NCBI RefSeq assembly: GCF_017744045.1
Contig: NZ_JAGHRD010000002.1
Source of the DNA: Pelagimonas sp017744045
GTDB lineage: Bacteria; Pseudomonadota; Alphaproteobacteria; Rhodobacterales; Rhodobacteraceae
Direction: 5' to 3' (one strand)
DNA length: 64,000 nucleotides
Part shown: positions 1-9,165 of the stretch, piece by piece
How the letters are laid out: every line of letters starts with the position of its first letter
Numbering within the stretch: the stretch's first letter is position 1
The notes under the pieces: generated by a model
Seen by the model: only the letters and a program-made list of their open reading frames with translations
Databases searched by the model: none
What the model was told of the DNA's origin: nothing
Program-made: the position numbers and the translations under genes

Positions 1-1472
1 AAGTGCGGGCCAAGGGTGAGGCGCGGCGTACACGCTCGGACTTTATGCAGATGGAAAAGGATCGCGGCATCTCGGTTTCCGCCTCGGCTATGTCCTTTGA
101 TTTTGCCAGCGGTGACAACAACTTCCGCTTTAACTTGGTCGATACGCCCGGTCACAGCGATTTTTCTGAAGACACCTATCGCACCCTGACGGCGGTGGAT
201 GCAGCCGTCATGGTGATTGACGGCGCGAAAGGGGTTGAAAGCCAGACCCGCAAGCTGTTTGAGGTCTGCCGATTGCGCGACCTGCCGATCCTGACCTTTT
301 GTAACAAGATGGACCGCGAGGCGCGGGATACCTTCGAGATCATCGACGAGATCCAGGAAAACCTCGCCATTGACGTGACCCCGGCAAGCTGGCCGATTGG
401 CATGGGCCGGGATTTCCTTGGCTGTTATGACATGCTCAATGACCGGCTCGAATTGATGGATCGCGCCGACCGCAACGTGGTGGCCGAAAGCATCTCGATC
501 AACGGTCTCGACGATCCCGAGCTGGAAAAACACATCCCCGAAGCCATGCTGGAACAGCTGCGCGAAGAGGTAGAGATGGCGCGGGAATTGCTGCCCAAGC
601 TTGATCCGCAAAGCGTGCTAGAGGGGCATATGACCCCGATCTGGTTTGGTTCTGCGATCAACTCTTTCGGAGTGCGCGAGTTGATGGATGGCATCGGCAC
701 CTATGGCCCGGAACCGCAGGTGCAAAGCGCCTCGCCCCGTGCCGTGGCCCCCGAAGAAAAGAAAGTCGCCGGGTTCGTGTTCAAGGTGCAGGCCAACATG
801 GACCCAAAACACCGCGACCGCGTCGCCTTTGTCCGCCTCGCCTCGGGGCATTTCAAACGCGGCATGAAGCTGACCCATGTGCGCACCAAGAAGCCGATGG
901 CGATCTCCAACCCGGTGCTGTTTCTGGCCGCTGACCGCGAATTGGCCGAGGAGGCCTGGGCCGGCGACATCATCGGTATCCCCAACCACGGCCAGCTGCG
1001 CATCGGCGATACGCTGACCGAGGGCGAGGCGATCAAGGTCACGGGAATCCCGAGCTTTGCCCCGGAATTGCTGCAAGGGGTGCGTGCGGGGGATCCGCTC
1101 AAGGCGAAACATCTGGAAAAGGCGCTGATGCAATTTGCCGAAGAAGGCGCGGCCAAGGTGTTTAAGCCGATGATCGGTTCGGGCTTTATCGTCGGGGTTG
1201 TGGGCGCGCTGCAATTCGAAGTGCTCGGCAGCCGGATCGAGATGGAATACGGGCTGCCCGTACGCTTTGATGCTTCACAATTCACCAGCGCCCGCTGGGT
1301 GCATGGCGAACAGGACGCAGTGGACAAATTCGTCAACGCCAACAAGCAGCATATCAGCTACGACAATGACGGCGACGTGGTCTATCTGACCCGCCTGCAA
1401 TGGGATATCGACCGGATTGAGCGGGACTATCCCGATGTGACCCTGAGCGCGACGAAGGAAATGATGGTCTAA
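1..1472 (+). CDS. prfC: Peptide chain release factor 3 (RF3), 5' end cut by window edge
   Basis: Translational GTPase that recycles RF1/RF2 from the ribosome after peptide release in the cytoplasm. The frame is open from the window edge (first whole codon at 3), so about 45 N-terminal residues, including the P-loop, lie outside. Visible are the switch region after RGIS, the G3 motif DTPGH (residues 47-51 of the visible part), the G4 motif NKMD (101-104), and the RF3-typical stretch DTYRTLTAVDAA. The C-terminal RF3 domain is complete and ends at a TAA that lies inside a hairpin. The GTG at position 3 is an internal Val codon, not the start. The identification is firm; only the 5' end is unseen. 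Confidence 0.95.
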   Translation, partial: VRAKGEARRTRSDFMQMEKDRGISVSASAMSFDFASGDNNFRFNLVDTPGHSDFSEDTYRTLTAVDAAVMVIDGAKGVESQTRKLFEVCRLRDLPILTFCNKMDREARDTFEIIDEIQENLAIDVTPASWPIGMGRDFLGCYDMLNDRLELMDRADRNVVAESISINGLDDPELEKHIPEAMLEQLREEVEMARELLPKLDPQSVLEGHMTPIWFGSAINSFGVRELMDGIGTYGPEPQVQSASPRAVAPEEKKVAGFVFKVQANMDPKHRDRVAFVRLASGHFKRGMKLTHVRTKKPMAISNPVLFLAADRELAEEAWAGDIIGIPNHGQLRIGDTLTEGEAIKVTGIPSFAPELLQGVRAGDPLKAKHLEKALMQFAEEGAAKVFKPMIGSGFIVGVVGALQFEVLGSRIEMEYGLPVRFDASQFTSARWVHGEQDAVDKFVNANKQHISYDNDGDVVYLTRLQWDIDRIERDYPDVTLSATKEMMV

Positions 1473-1497
1473 CCCAAAAGCTCCGCCTTTTGGGTTA
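1470..1497 (+). terminator. Hairpin at prfC stop codon
   Basis: A perfect 11-bp stem: TAACCCAAAAG at 1470-1480 and its reverse complement at 1487-1497, with a 6-base loop. The left arm begins with the prfC stop codon. No U-tract follows, so it may be an mRNA 3'-end stabiliser instead of a classical terminator. Confidence 0.5.
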
Positions 1498-1698
1498 GGG
1501 TGGCAAGGCAGTCTTTTGCTCGCAAAAGAGCTGCAGCCACTCAGCGAAGCCCTTGCCGCGAACGTAGTAAAACCCCAGCCCGAACGCTCCGGAAACAGGG
1601 TCGCTCACGCCCATCTCCCTTCCCCCTGGGCCGGGGGAAGGCCAGGTAGGGGGCCGCTGCCAAGCCTTGGGCTCGGCCCAAGACCGTTTAACAACGCC
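1498..1698. other. Convergent intergenic region with two more hairpins
   Basis: Between the ends of prfC (+) and the VWA gene (-) I see no gene. It holds CTTTTG-CTCG-CAAAAG near 1513-1528 and a 9-bp stem CCTTCCCCC (1618-1626) / GGGGGAAGG (1633-1641). Either could end transcription, though neither has a T-run. Confidence 0.4.
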
Positions 1699-2949
1699 TC
1701 ACAACATCGCCATCAGCCGCGCCTTTTCCCCCGCATCGTCAGGCCGTGAGATCGCCAGCGCCAAATCTTCGAGCGATTGGATCGAATGACCGGCGCGGAA
1801 GCTGTCCACGAGGGGCAGCATGGTGCGGATGCCGCTGGCTTTGGGGGCGAATTCATCCCAGCGCAGCAGCGGGTTCAGCCAGATCAACCGGCGCGAGGAA
1901 AGCTGCAGCCGTTGCATTTCATGCGCCAGCGCCGCCGGTTCGCCACGATCCAAGCCGTCGGTGATCAGCAAGACAACCGCCCCCTGCCCCATCACTCGGC
2001 GCGACCAGTCCCGGTTAAAGGCGTGCAGGCTGTCGCCAATCCTTGTGCCACCTTCCCAATCCTGCGCCTCCGCCCCGGCCGCTTTCAGCGCCGCATCCGC
2101 ATCGCGGGTCGCCAGATGGCGGGTGATATTTGTCAGTTGCGTGCCAAAGGTAAAGGCATGCACCTTGGCCCAGCCCGCGCCTTTTTCATTGGCCACCGCA
2201 TGCAGGAAATGCAGCACCATGCGGCTATATTGGCTCATCGAGCCGGAAATATCGCAGAGAACGACCAAATTGGGCCAGCGCAGGCGCGGCTTGGCGCGGG
2301 CGATGTCGTGAAACTCGCCCCCCTGGCGCAAAGCGTTGCGCATGGTCTTGCGGTAATCCGTGCGCTTGCCCGACGGGGCCGCGACCGAGCGGCGCGAAGC
2401 AAAAGGTTTCACCGGCAGGGTGAGCCGCGCCAACATGCGTTTGGCCTGCGCAACTTCCTCAGTCGACATCTGTTCGAAATCCAGAGTTTTCAGCCGTTCC
2501 TCATGGCTGATGGTCATGGACGCGTCGACTTCGACCTGGGTGCCTTCTTCTTCCTGTTCGGCCTCGGGGACCTCGGGCATTTCATCGCCCAACAGCGCCT
2601 GGGCCGCGCGTTTCTCGCCTGATTGGGCGAGCTTTTCCTCCTGCACGCCCCGAATGGCGGGCAGCATCATCGACATCATATGTTCAAGGTAGCGCGGGTC
2701 GCGCCAATAGAGGCGAAATATCTGCGCAAAGATCACCCGATGCTCGGGGCGGTTCACGAAACAGGCATGCAACGCCCAGTAGAAATCCATCCGATCGGTG
2801 AAACCGGCCGCCTCAACCGCGCGGATCGCATCAATCACCCGCCCGGGGCCCACAGGCAGGCCCGCCCGGCGCAACGCGCGTGCGAAATGGATGATGTTTT
2901 GCGCCAGTCGCGGGTTGTCCGGCAATTCAAGAGGGATGTATTCCGCCAT
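1699..2949 (-). CDS. VWA domain protein, CoxE-like
   Basis: A 416-residue cytoplasmic protein with a C-terminal von Willebrand A domain. The MIDAS metal site is visible as DISGSMS at about residues 233-239, with a second MIDAS element GGTRIGD near 300. An acidic linker (about 125-145) separates it from the helical N-terminal part. The length and architecture fit the CoxE family, which works with MoxR ATPases in metalloenzyme maturation. The partner gene lies directly upstream, 58 bases away, and that gap is almost filled by a palindromic repeat. Start: ATG at 2949 is preferred; GTG at 2952 is also in frame. No CO-dehydrogenase genes are nearby, so the client is unknown. Confidence 0.85.
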   Translation of the reverse strand: MAEYIPLELPDNPRLAQNIIHFARALRRAGLPVGPGRVIDAIRAVEAAGFTDRMDFYWALHACFVNRPEHRVIFAQIFRLYWRDPRYLEHMMSMMLPAIRGVQEEKLAQSGEKRAAQALLGDEMPEVPEAEQEEEGTQVEVDASMTISHEERLKTLDFEQMSTEEVAQAKRMLARLTLPVKPFASRRSVAAPSGKRTDYRKTMRNALRQGGEFHDIARAKPRLRWPNLVVLCDISGSMSQYSRMVLHFLHAVANEKGAGWAKVHAFTFGTQLTNITRHLATRDADAALKAAGAEAQDWEGGTRIGDSLHAFNRDWSRRVMGQGAVVLLITDGLDRGEPAALAHEMQRLQLSSRRLIWLNPLLRWDEFAPKASGIRTMLPLVDSFRAGHSIQSLEDLALAISRPDDAGEKARLMAML

Positions 2950-2958
2950 CACCCATCA

Positions 2959-3005
2959 TGGGGGCGCTGCCCCCATACCCCCGGAGTATTTTGACCAAGA
3001 AGAAG
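2959..3005 (+). repeat. Dispersed palindromic element, copy A
   Basis: TGGGGGC (2959-2965), loop GCT, GCCCCCA (2969-2975), followed by the conserved tail CCCCCGGAGTATTTTGACC and AAGAAGAAG. It fills the spacer between the MoxR and VWA genes. The same hairpin-plus-tail unit recurs near 12.4, 32.0, 37.0 and 49.4 kb. Confidence 0.8.
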
Positions 3006-3007
3006 CA

Positions 3008-3916
3008 TCAGGCCGGTTCGAGAGAGGCGCTGGCCTCGTCCAGAAGACGTTTGGCTTCGGAGCCCTGGATCTTGGCGATATCGTCTTGGTATTTCAGGAT
3101 CGCGCCCAGCGTGTCGCTGATCACCTCGGGGGACAGGTCGATCACATCCAGAGCCAGCAGGCATTTCGCCCAATCAATGGTCTCGGCAACGCCGGGTTTC
3201 TTGAACAGGTCCTCAGTGCGCAGGGCCTGGACAAAGCTGACGATCTGGTGCGACAGGGCTTCGGCGACTTCGGGGGCGCGGGCATTGAGGATCTCGACCT
3301 CGCGCTCGAAATCCGGGTAATCGACCCAGTGATAGAGGCAGCGGCGTTTCAACGCATCATGCACTTCGCGCGTGCGGTTACTGGTCAGGATCACCACGGG
3401 TGGTTCGGGGGCCTTGATCGTGCCGATCTCGGGGATGGTGACCTGAAAGTCCGACAAGGCTTCGAGCAGGAAGGCCTCAAACGGTTCATCGGTGCGGTCC
3501 AGCTCATCGATCAACAGGATCGGCGCGCCGTTTTCATCCGGGCGCATCGCCTCGAGCAGCGGGCGTTCGATCAGGAAATCCTTGGAAAACAATTCGGTCT
3601 GCAAAGCTGTGCGGTCCGCGCCGCCCTGCGCCTCGGCAGTGCGAATGGCGATCATTTGCGCGGGAAAGTTCCATTCATAAACCGCCGAAGAGGCATCCAG
3701 CCCTTCGTAACATTGCAACCGGATCAACCGCCGCCCGAGCATCAGTGCCAGGGCCTTGGCGATCTCGGTCTTGCCCACCCCGGCCTCACCCTCAAGGAAC
3801 AAGGGCCGTCCAAGGCGCAAGGAAAGGAACACAACCGTGGCGAGCGCGCGCCCGCAGACATAGCCGGTGTCGGCCAATTGGCTTTGCACCTCATCGATAG
3901 ACGCTGGAATTGTCAT
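3008..3916 (-). CDS. MoxR-family AAA+ ATPase
   Basis: A 302-residue AAA+ ATPase with Walker A GEAGVGKT (43-50), Walker B ILLIDELD (133-140), sensor-1 TSN (178-180) and arginines near 191. These are the hallmarks of MoxR ATPases, which act as chaperones to insert metals or remodel enzymes together with VWA proteins. The VWA gene follows on the same strand and the pair is very probably one operon, resembling the CoxD/CoxE pair. The start is the ATG at 3916. The substrate complex cannot be read from this window. Confidence 0.9.
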   Translation of the reverse strand: MTIPASIDEVQSQLADTGYVCGRALATVVFLSLRLGRPLFLEGEAGVGKTEIAKALALMLGRRLIRLQCYEGLDASSAVYEWNFPAQMIAIRTAEAQGGADRTALQTELFSKDFLIERPLLEAMRPDENGAPILLIDELDRTDEPFEAFLLEALSDFQVTIPEIGTIKAPEPPVVILTSNRTREVHDALKRRCLYHWVDYPDFEREVEILNARAPEVAEALSHQIVSFVQALRTEDLFKKPGVAETIDWAKCLLALDVIDLSPEVISDTLGAILKYQDDIAKIQGSEAKRLLDEASASLEPA

Positions 3917-4244
3917 GAAAATCCTCCCTCACCCAACGAGGGATTGCCCATGCGGCACCAAGGGTCAATAGCGCCAAAGTCGCAATGGTACGTCAATTCG
4001 CGGGCTTTGCTTGACGCATGGACTCTGGAATGCGATGATTCGGTTAACAAAAACGGGGACAACCCCGGCAAGGTGGCGGAAGAGCAGACATGCCAGACAG
4101 CAACGCGCGGGCCCGGGGCCTGATCGCGCATAATGGGACAGGCCTGGCACAGGTGGCAGGCCGATGGATCGTAACCTCTGATTTGCGAGGATGCGCTATG
4201 CTTGCGCCATACGGCAGCTCGCGCGTCGCAAAAGGGGGCGTTCC
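3917..4244. other. Divergent intergenic region
   Basis: 328 bases between the MoxR gene (-) and the glycosyltransferase cluster (+). It must hold both promoters, but I could not assign -35/-10 elements with confidence. A possible 54-codon frame (4090-4254) lies in its right half and is listed separately. Confidence 0.4.
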
Positions 4245-4254
4245 ATGCGCATAA
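4090..4254 (+). CDS. Possible 54-residue leader or small protein
   Basis: ATG at 4090 preceded by GGAAGAG, running to TAA at 4252-4254, ten bases past the start of the glycosyltransferase in another frame. The peptide starts MPDSNARARG and has no recognisable motif. It could be a leader peptide coupled to the next gene or chance; support is weak. Confidence 0.15.
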   Translation: MPDSNARARGLIAHNGTGLAQVAGRWIVTSDLRGCAMLAPYGSSRVAKGGVPCA

Positions 4255-5306
4255 CCGCAGTCACTTGCGTCAAGAATGAAGGCCCGTTCCTGTTGGAATG
4301 GATCGCCTTTAATCGTCTGCTCGGCGTGACCGATTTTCTATTCTATTCTAATGATTGCACCGATGGCACCGATGTGCTGCTTGATGCTTTGGCGGACCAA
4401 GGTGGCGTTGTACATCTGCCCAACCCGGCCAAAGGGCGCAATTACCAGATGGAGGCGCTGAAAAACGCCGCCAAGCAGGATGTGGTCAAACAGGCCGATT
4501 GGGTCTGGGTGGCGGATGTGGATGAGTTTCTCAATATTCATGTCGGCGATCACACCATCCCCGCGCTGATCAAGGCCTGCGGCAATCCTCAGACCATTTC
4601 GGTGACTTTCCAGTTCTTTGCCAATGGTGGCGTTGAGGGGTTCGAGGATCGCCCCGTGATCGAACAATTCACCCGCAGCCATAATCCTGACCTCTGGTGT
4701 GGTGAAACCGCGATTGAGGTCAAATCCCTCGTGCGCAAGGATTTTCCGCTGCAATATTACGGCGCGCATCGGCCGTTTTTCAAAGACAAGCTGGCCAAGG
4801 AAAAACGCCCCAGTTGGACAGACGGGGCTGGTCGCCCGGTGCAGCACAAATTCCTTGTGGCCGCCAATCCGCGCCGTATCCGCAAATTCCCCGCCAACGG
4901 CGCGCGCGCATTTGCGACGCTGAACCATTATGCCTTGCGTTCGCTTGACAGCTATCTGGTCAAGAATGACCGCGGGGATGTGAACCGTGAAAACCGCAAT
5001 TTCGACGACACCTATTGGAAAGAGCGCAATGATGGCTCTTACGAGGATCGCTCGATCCTGCGCTATCTGCCCGATCTGACTGCCGCCATGGACGCGTTTC
5101 GCGCTGATCCGGTGATCGGGCCACTGCATGAGGACTGCGTGCGACTGCATCGTGAAAAACGCGATCAGTTGATGGCGGATCAGACCTATGCCGGGCTTTA
5201 TGGTCATCTGCGCGAATTGCCCCCCTACCCGCCCGGCGAATATGAGCTGATGCTTGAGCTTGGGCTGGAGCCAGAGCCAATGCCAGAACCGGAATTGGCA
5301 TCATGA
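4245..5306 (+). CDS. Family 2 glycosyltransferase (Glyco_tranf_2_4 type)
   Basis: A 353-residue soluble glycosyltransferase. The N-terminus MRITAVTCVKNEGPFLLEW and the following YSNDCTDGTD are the nucleotide-sugar fold signature of this family; the DXD-type metal site is DVDEF at 91-95. Start ATG 4245 is chosen because the family begins at this motif and AGGGGG lies just upstream; an ATG at 4191 is in frame but adds no conserved residues. It overlaps the next gene by ATGA, so the two are translationally coupled. It is the first of three related transferases in the cluster. The sugar donor and acceptor are unknown. Confidence 0.85.
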   Translation: MRITAVTCVKNEGPFLLEWIAFNRLLGVTDFLFYSNDCTDGTDVLLDALADQGGVVHLPNPAKGRNYQMEALKNAAKQDVVKQADWVWVADVDEFLNIHVGDHTIPALIKACGNPQTISVTFQFFANGGVEGFEDRPVIEQFTRSHNPDLWCGETAIEVKSLVRKDFPLQYYGAHRPFFKDKLAKEKRPSWTDGAGRPVQHKFLVAANPRRIRKFPANGARAFATLNHYALRSLDSYLVKNDRGDVNRENRNFDDTYWKERNDGSYEDRSILRYLPDLTAAMDAFRADPVIGPLHEDCVRLHREKRDQLMADQTYAGLYGHLRELPPYPPGEYELMLELGLEPEPMPEPELAS

Positions 5307-5944
5307 GAGGGGTGAAATGCGTCAATCTTGGTCTGCCCAAGACCGGCACCACCACCCTGGCCTTTGCCCTGGAAAAGGCGGGCTGGCGGGTGGCCGATCA
5401 TAAGGTGCGCCGCATCCATACCCGCGATCCGGGGCTTGGCGGCACCTTTGTCGGTCGCCAGCTTTATAATGGTTATTTCGAGGGTGATCCGTTCAAATAT
5501 GTCGATCTTTATGATGCGCTGTCCGAAATCAGCGTGCTCAAGGGTGACACCTCGCTTTGGCCACAATGTGATTATGCCATGATCAAGGCCATGCGCCTGG
5601 CCCGCCCCGATATGCTGTTTGTCGCCACCTGGCGCCCGGCCGAGGAAACCTCGGACAGTATGCGGCGCTGGAACAACCTTGGCAGTGATCGTCTGCCCGC
5701 CGGGGCCATTCCGGGCCTGCCGCTGGGCTATGGAGCCTCTGACAGTGAACGTATCCAATGGATCAACGGCCATTACGACATGCTGAATGACATCTTTGGT
5801 GATGACCCGCGCTATCTGCGCCTGGATGTCGGGGCCGAAAACGCGCGCGCGCAACTCGCGGCCCATGTGGGGCGCAAACTGCCATGGTGGGGCAAGATGA
5901 ATGTGAATAGTGGCGGGGATACCGCCTCCAAAGGGGCGGCGTGA
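5303..5944 (+). CDS. Sulfotransferase-like protein
   Basis: A 213-residue protein with the 5'-phosphosulfate-binding loop of PAPS-dependent sulfotransferases at the N-terminus: NLGLPKTGTTTLA (residues 8-20). The later segment FVATWRPAEETSDSMRRW matches the region that binds the 3'-phosphate in this family. It probably adds sulfate to a sugar or lipid acceptor; the acceptor is not deducible. The start overlaps the upstream stop (ATGA) and its own stop overlaps the next start (TGATG), so it sits in a tightly coupled operon between two glycosyltransferases, which suggests that the acceptor is a glycan. Confidence 0.75.
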   Translation: MRGVKCVNLGLPKTGTTTLAFALEKAGWRVADHKVRRIHTRDPGLGGTFVGRQLYNGYFEGDPFKYVDLYDALSEISVLKGDTSLWPQCDYAMIKAMRLARPDMLFVATWRPAEETSDSMRRWNNLGSDRLPAGAIPGLPLGYGASDSERIQWINGHYDMLNDIFGDDPRYLRLDVGAENARAQLAAHVGRKLPWWGKMNVNSGGDTASKGAA

Positions 5945-8328
5945 TGCGGATCTATGTTCATATCGGCCCGGATGGGGCCAGCAGTGATCGGCTGCAACGG
6001 GTGCTGGACAGCAAACGTGAACAGATGCTGGGCAAAGGGGTTCTCTATGCCCGCACGCCGGGCGCGCGCAATCATACGCGCCTGTTCATGGCCGTCACCG
6101 ACCCGGAAAATGTCGACAGCCTGCGCTACAATCGCGGCTATATTTCCGCCGAAAAACAACAGGTTCTGCGCGAAGACGTGGCGCGCAAGCTCAAGGATGA
6201 GGTTGACCGGCACAATCCCCACACGCTGATCCTGTCTTCGCATCAGATCGGGGCTTCGCTGTGCAGCCAGTCCGAATTGCAACGCCTGCGCGCAATCCTG
6301 CTGCCGCTCTCAAATGACATCCGCATTGTTTCGCATATCGACGATCCGGCGCGCATGTTGGTGCGGCGCTATGCGGCGCAACTGATCGAGGGGCGCGCAC
6401 ATTCCCTGCAACGCGAGCTTGATTGCCTGTCCGAGCCGGATTTCTGGCAGGCCGCGATGGACACCCGCCCCGATCCTGACCCGCAAGCGGGCCAGTTTGG
6501 CGAGGTGCAAGGTGCCTGTTTCTGGCTCGACTTCAAACGCTTGCAAAGCTTTTGGGAAGAGGGGTTTGGCCCCGGTTCCTTTAGCTATCGCAATGTGAAC
6601 CTGCCGCTCTTCTATTCCAACGCCGCCACCGAAGAGGTCCGCGAAGCCTTTGGCATCCAAGACACCATTGGCAAGGTCATCCCCGAAGACCTCCCCACCG
6701 CGCCCGCCGCCGCCTGGCTCAGCCGCTCGCGCCGGTTCAATGACGCGGTGCTGCGGCTTTTGGCAAAAAAGGATGTGATCCTGCCCCGCCAGCTTTGGCG
6801 CAAATTCCTGGTTGAGATCAAAGTACCGGGTGATCCCATCGCGCCCGGCAGCCTGCATGCGCTTTCCAGCCGCTTTGCCGATGATATCGACAATCTCTGT
6901 TTCCGCCATGACGGGCTGGACGCAGACTTGCTCGCCCCCGATGAAAGCTTACCTGACTGGTCCGAGGCCGATCCGACCCGCGGCTTTCGCGCCACGCAAT
7001 ACCTGCTGGCCTTCCGCTGGCGCATCAACCAAGCGACCAAGGAGGAGCTGGCCAATAAGGCCGCTGATCTGGCCAAACTGAACGGCAACGCCCCTGCCCC
7101 CGCACCGGAAGAGACCGCCGAGGCCAGCAGCATCGAGGCCCGGCTATCCCCAACCGCGCGCCGGGTCATGCCCCCCTTGGCCAAACAGAATTTCGAGAAA
7201 CTACAATCCTCGGTCTTTGCCCCGCATAACCGACTGGGCCGCGTCAACGAAGAGGAGCTGGCAGGCCCCTATGACGCGATCACCCCGCGCAAATTGCCCA
7301 AGAAATCCAGCGGCAATGTCATTGTCGGCTGCATGAAGAACGAAGCCCCCTATATCATCGAATGGGTCGCCTATCACCGCGCCATCGGCTTTGATAACTT
7401 CTTGATCTACACCAATGATTGCAGCGACGGCACCTCTGAAATCCTGGACCGGTTGCAAGAGATGGGCGTGCTCCAGCATCGCAATAACGACAATTGGGGC
7501 GGCAACTCTCCGCAGCAATTTGCGCTCGACAACTCGCTCAAAGAGCCGGTGATCATGAATGCCGAATGGATCGCCCATGTCGATGTGGACGAATTCATCA
7601 ATATCCGCTGTGGCAATGGCACGCTTTCTGACCTGTTCGAACGGGTGCCCGACGCCACCAATATCGCCATGACCTGGCGGCTCTTTGGGCATAACGGCGT
7701 CACCCATCTGAACGACAAGTTCGTGATCGAGCAATTCGACACCTGCGCACCGAAATACTGCCCGAAACCGCATACGGTCTGGGGCTTTAAGACGATGTTC
7801 AAGAATATCGGGGCCTATGCCAAGATCTCCTGTCACCGGCCTAACAAGCTGCATGAGAAATTTGAAAACAAGGTCAAATGGGTGAATGGCTCGGGTCAGG
7901 ACATGACGTCAGAGGCGATCAAAAACGGCTGGCGCAATTCCAAGAAAAGCATTGGCTATGATCTGGTCCAGCTCAACCATTATGCCCTGCGCAGCGCCGA
8001 AAGTTACCTGATCAAACGTCAACGCGGGCGGGCGCTGCATGTGGATCGCTCCATCGGGCTCAACTACTGGATCCGCATGGATTGGTCGGTGCATCGCGAC
8101 CTGACCATCAAACGCAACATCCCGCGCCTTCGCGAGGAGTATGATCGGCTGATGGCAGATGCCGAGCTGGCGAAATGGCACCAAACCGGGCTGGACTGGC
8201 ACCGCGCCAAGGCGATTGAGCTGCACGGCATGCCTGAATTCGAAGACCTGTATCAACAGGCGCTGAAACTGGATCTGACAGAGACTGAACGCGTGGCCTA
8301 TGCGCTCGCTCTTGATATGGAGAACTGA
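5944..8328 (+). CDS. Fusion: degenerate sulfotransferase-like domain plus family 2 glycosyltransferase
   Basis: A 794-residue two-part protein. The first part (about 1-390) opens RIYVHIGPDGASSDRLQRVL, which resembles the N-terminus of sulfotransferase-like polysaccharide proteins but lacks the K-T/S-G-T of the PAPS loop. The second part starts near residue 457 with NVIVGCMKNEAPYIIEW and YTNDCSDGT, and has DVDEF at about 547-551: the same glycosyltransferase type as the genes on either side. A low-complexity Pro/Ala-Glu stretch around 380-400 links the halves. The start is ATG 5944, overlapping the upstream stop; GTG 5941 is also in frame. The glycosyltransferase call is firm; the N-terminal assignment is inferred. 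Confidence 0.8.
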   Translation: MRIYVHIGPDGASSDRLQRVLDSKREQMLGKGVLYARTPGARNHTRLFMAVTDPENVDSLRYNRGYISAEKQQVLREDVARKLKDEVDRHNPHTLILSSHQIGASLCSQSELQRLRAILLPLSNDIRIVSHIDDPARMLVRRYAAQLIEGRAHSLQRELDCLSEPDFWQAAMDTRPDPDPQAGQFGEVQGACFWLDFKRLQSFWEEGFGPGSFSYRNVNLPLFYSNAATEEVREAFGIQDTIGKVIPEDLPTAPAAAWLSRSRRFNDAVLRLLAKKDVILPRQLWRKFLVEIKVPGDPIAPGSLHALSSRFADDIDNLCFRHDGLDADLLAPDESLPDWSEADPTRGFRATQYLLAFRWRINQATKEELANKAADLAKLNGNAPAPAPEETAEASSIEARLSPTARRVMPPLAKQNFEKLQSSVFAPHNRLGRVNEEELAGPYDAITPRKLPKKSSGNVIVGCMKNEAPYIIEWVAYHRAIGFDNFLIYTNDCSDGTSEILDRLQEMGVLQHRNNDNWGGNSPQQFALDNSLKEPVIMNAEWIAHVDVDEFINIRCGNGTLSDLFERVPDATNIAMTWRLFGHNGVTHLNDKFVIEQFDTCAPKYCPKPHTVWGFKTMFKNIGAYAKISCHRPNKLHEKFENKVKWVNGSGQDMTSEAIKNGWRNSKKSIGYDLVQLNHYALRSAESYLIKRQRGRALHVDRSIGLNYWIRMDWSVHRDLTIKRNIPRLREEYDRLMADAELAKWHQTGLDWHRAKAIELHGMPEFEDLYQQALKLDLTETERVAYALALDMEN

Positions 8329-8329
8329 C

Positions 8330-9061
8330 ATGGATGGCGCAACACCTGTGACCGAGACCGACGGTACCGACTCCCCGGCGCGCAAGCCCTTTATCCGCTC
8401 GCGCGGGCTCAAGATCCCCAAACATCCGCAACTGACCACAGGTCGGGTGCGCGGTGCCTTGCGCGAAGGCACCTATGAGCGCAAGGAATGCGACGCCGTG
8501 ATGCGCGTGGTGCGCGAAGGCGACCGGGTTTTGGAACTGGGCGGCGGGCTTGGCTATATGTCCACCCTGCTGAGCGTAAAGAAAAAGGTCGAGAAAGTCG
8601 TAACTTACGAGGCGAACCCAACCCTGATCCCCTATATCCAATCGGTGCACGCCGCCAATGAGGTCACCAATGTCGACCTGCGCAACGCGCTCCTCTCGCC
8701 CGAGGATGGCGACCCGGTCGAATTCTACATCCGCAAGAACTTTCTCGGCTCATCGATGGATTTTGACGCCGATCCTGACAGTGTCACAGACATCGTCGAA
8801 ATTGAAAAACACGCCATCACCCCGGTGCTGGACGATCTGAAACCCAATGTACTGGTCTGCGATATCGAAGGGGCCGAGGCGATGCTTCTGCCTTCCGCCG
8901 ATTGGTCGGGCCTGCGCGTCGCGATCATCGAATTGCACCCGCAATGGATTGGCCAGGCGGGCGTTCAGGCGGTGTTTGACGCCATGCACAAGGCCGGATT
9001 GACCTATTTCCCCAAAGCCTCCGAGGCCAAGGTTGTGACGTTTCGCAAGGACTGGGCTTGA
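8330..9061 (+). CDS. FkbM-family SAM-dependent methyltransferase
   Basis: A 243-residue methyltransferase. SAM motif I is VLELGGGLGYMS (67-78), the acidic end of strand 2 is TYEANP (92-97), and the FkbM signature VCDIEGAEAMLL lies at 176-187. FkbM enzymes O-methylate sugars or secondary metabolites. Start ATG 8330 has GGAG upstream and lies one base past the stop of the preceding gene. Its position in the glycosyltransferase operon argues for capping or decorating the glycan made there. Downstream are three strong GC hairpins. Confidence 0.85.
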   Translation: MDGATPVTETDGTDSPARKPFIRSRGLKIPKHPQLTTGRVRGALREGTYERKECDAVMRVVREGDRVLELGGGLGYMSTLLSVKKKVEKVVTYEANPTLIPYIQSVHAANEVTNVDLRNALLSPEDGDPVEFYIRKNFLGSSMDFDADPDSVTDIVEIEKHAITPVLDDLKPNVLVCDIEGAEAMLLPSADWSGLRVAIIELHPQWIGQAGVQAVFDAMHKAGLTYFPKASEAKVVTFRKDWA

Positions 9062-9074
9062 TCTAATAGCAAAC

Positions 9075-9150
9075 GCCCGGCCTCGGGCCGGGCAGCCCCC
9101 GACCGCCCCCCCGGGCGGGGGCTATACCCCCACCCGCGGCCGGGGGCCGC
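9075..9150. repeat. Three stacked GC hairpins
   Basis: GCCCGGCC/GGCCGGGC (9075-9082, 9086-9093), GCCCCC/GGGGGC (9105-9110, 9117-9122) and GCGGCC/GGCCGC (9136-9141, 9145-9150) follow one another in the 104-base gap between the methyltransferase and the next glycosyltransferase. There is no T-run. They could attenuate or process the operon mRNA. Confidence 0.6.
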
Positions 9151-9165
9151 CCTTAGCTCTTAATC

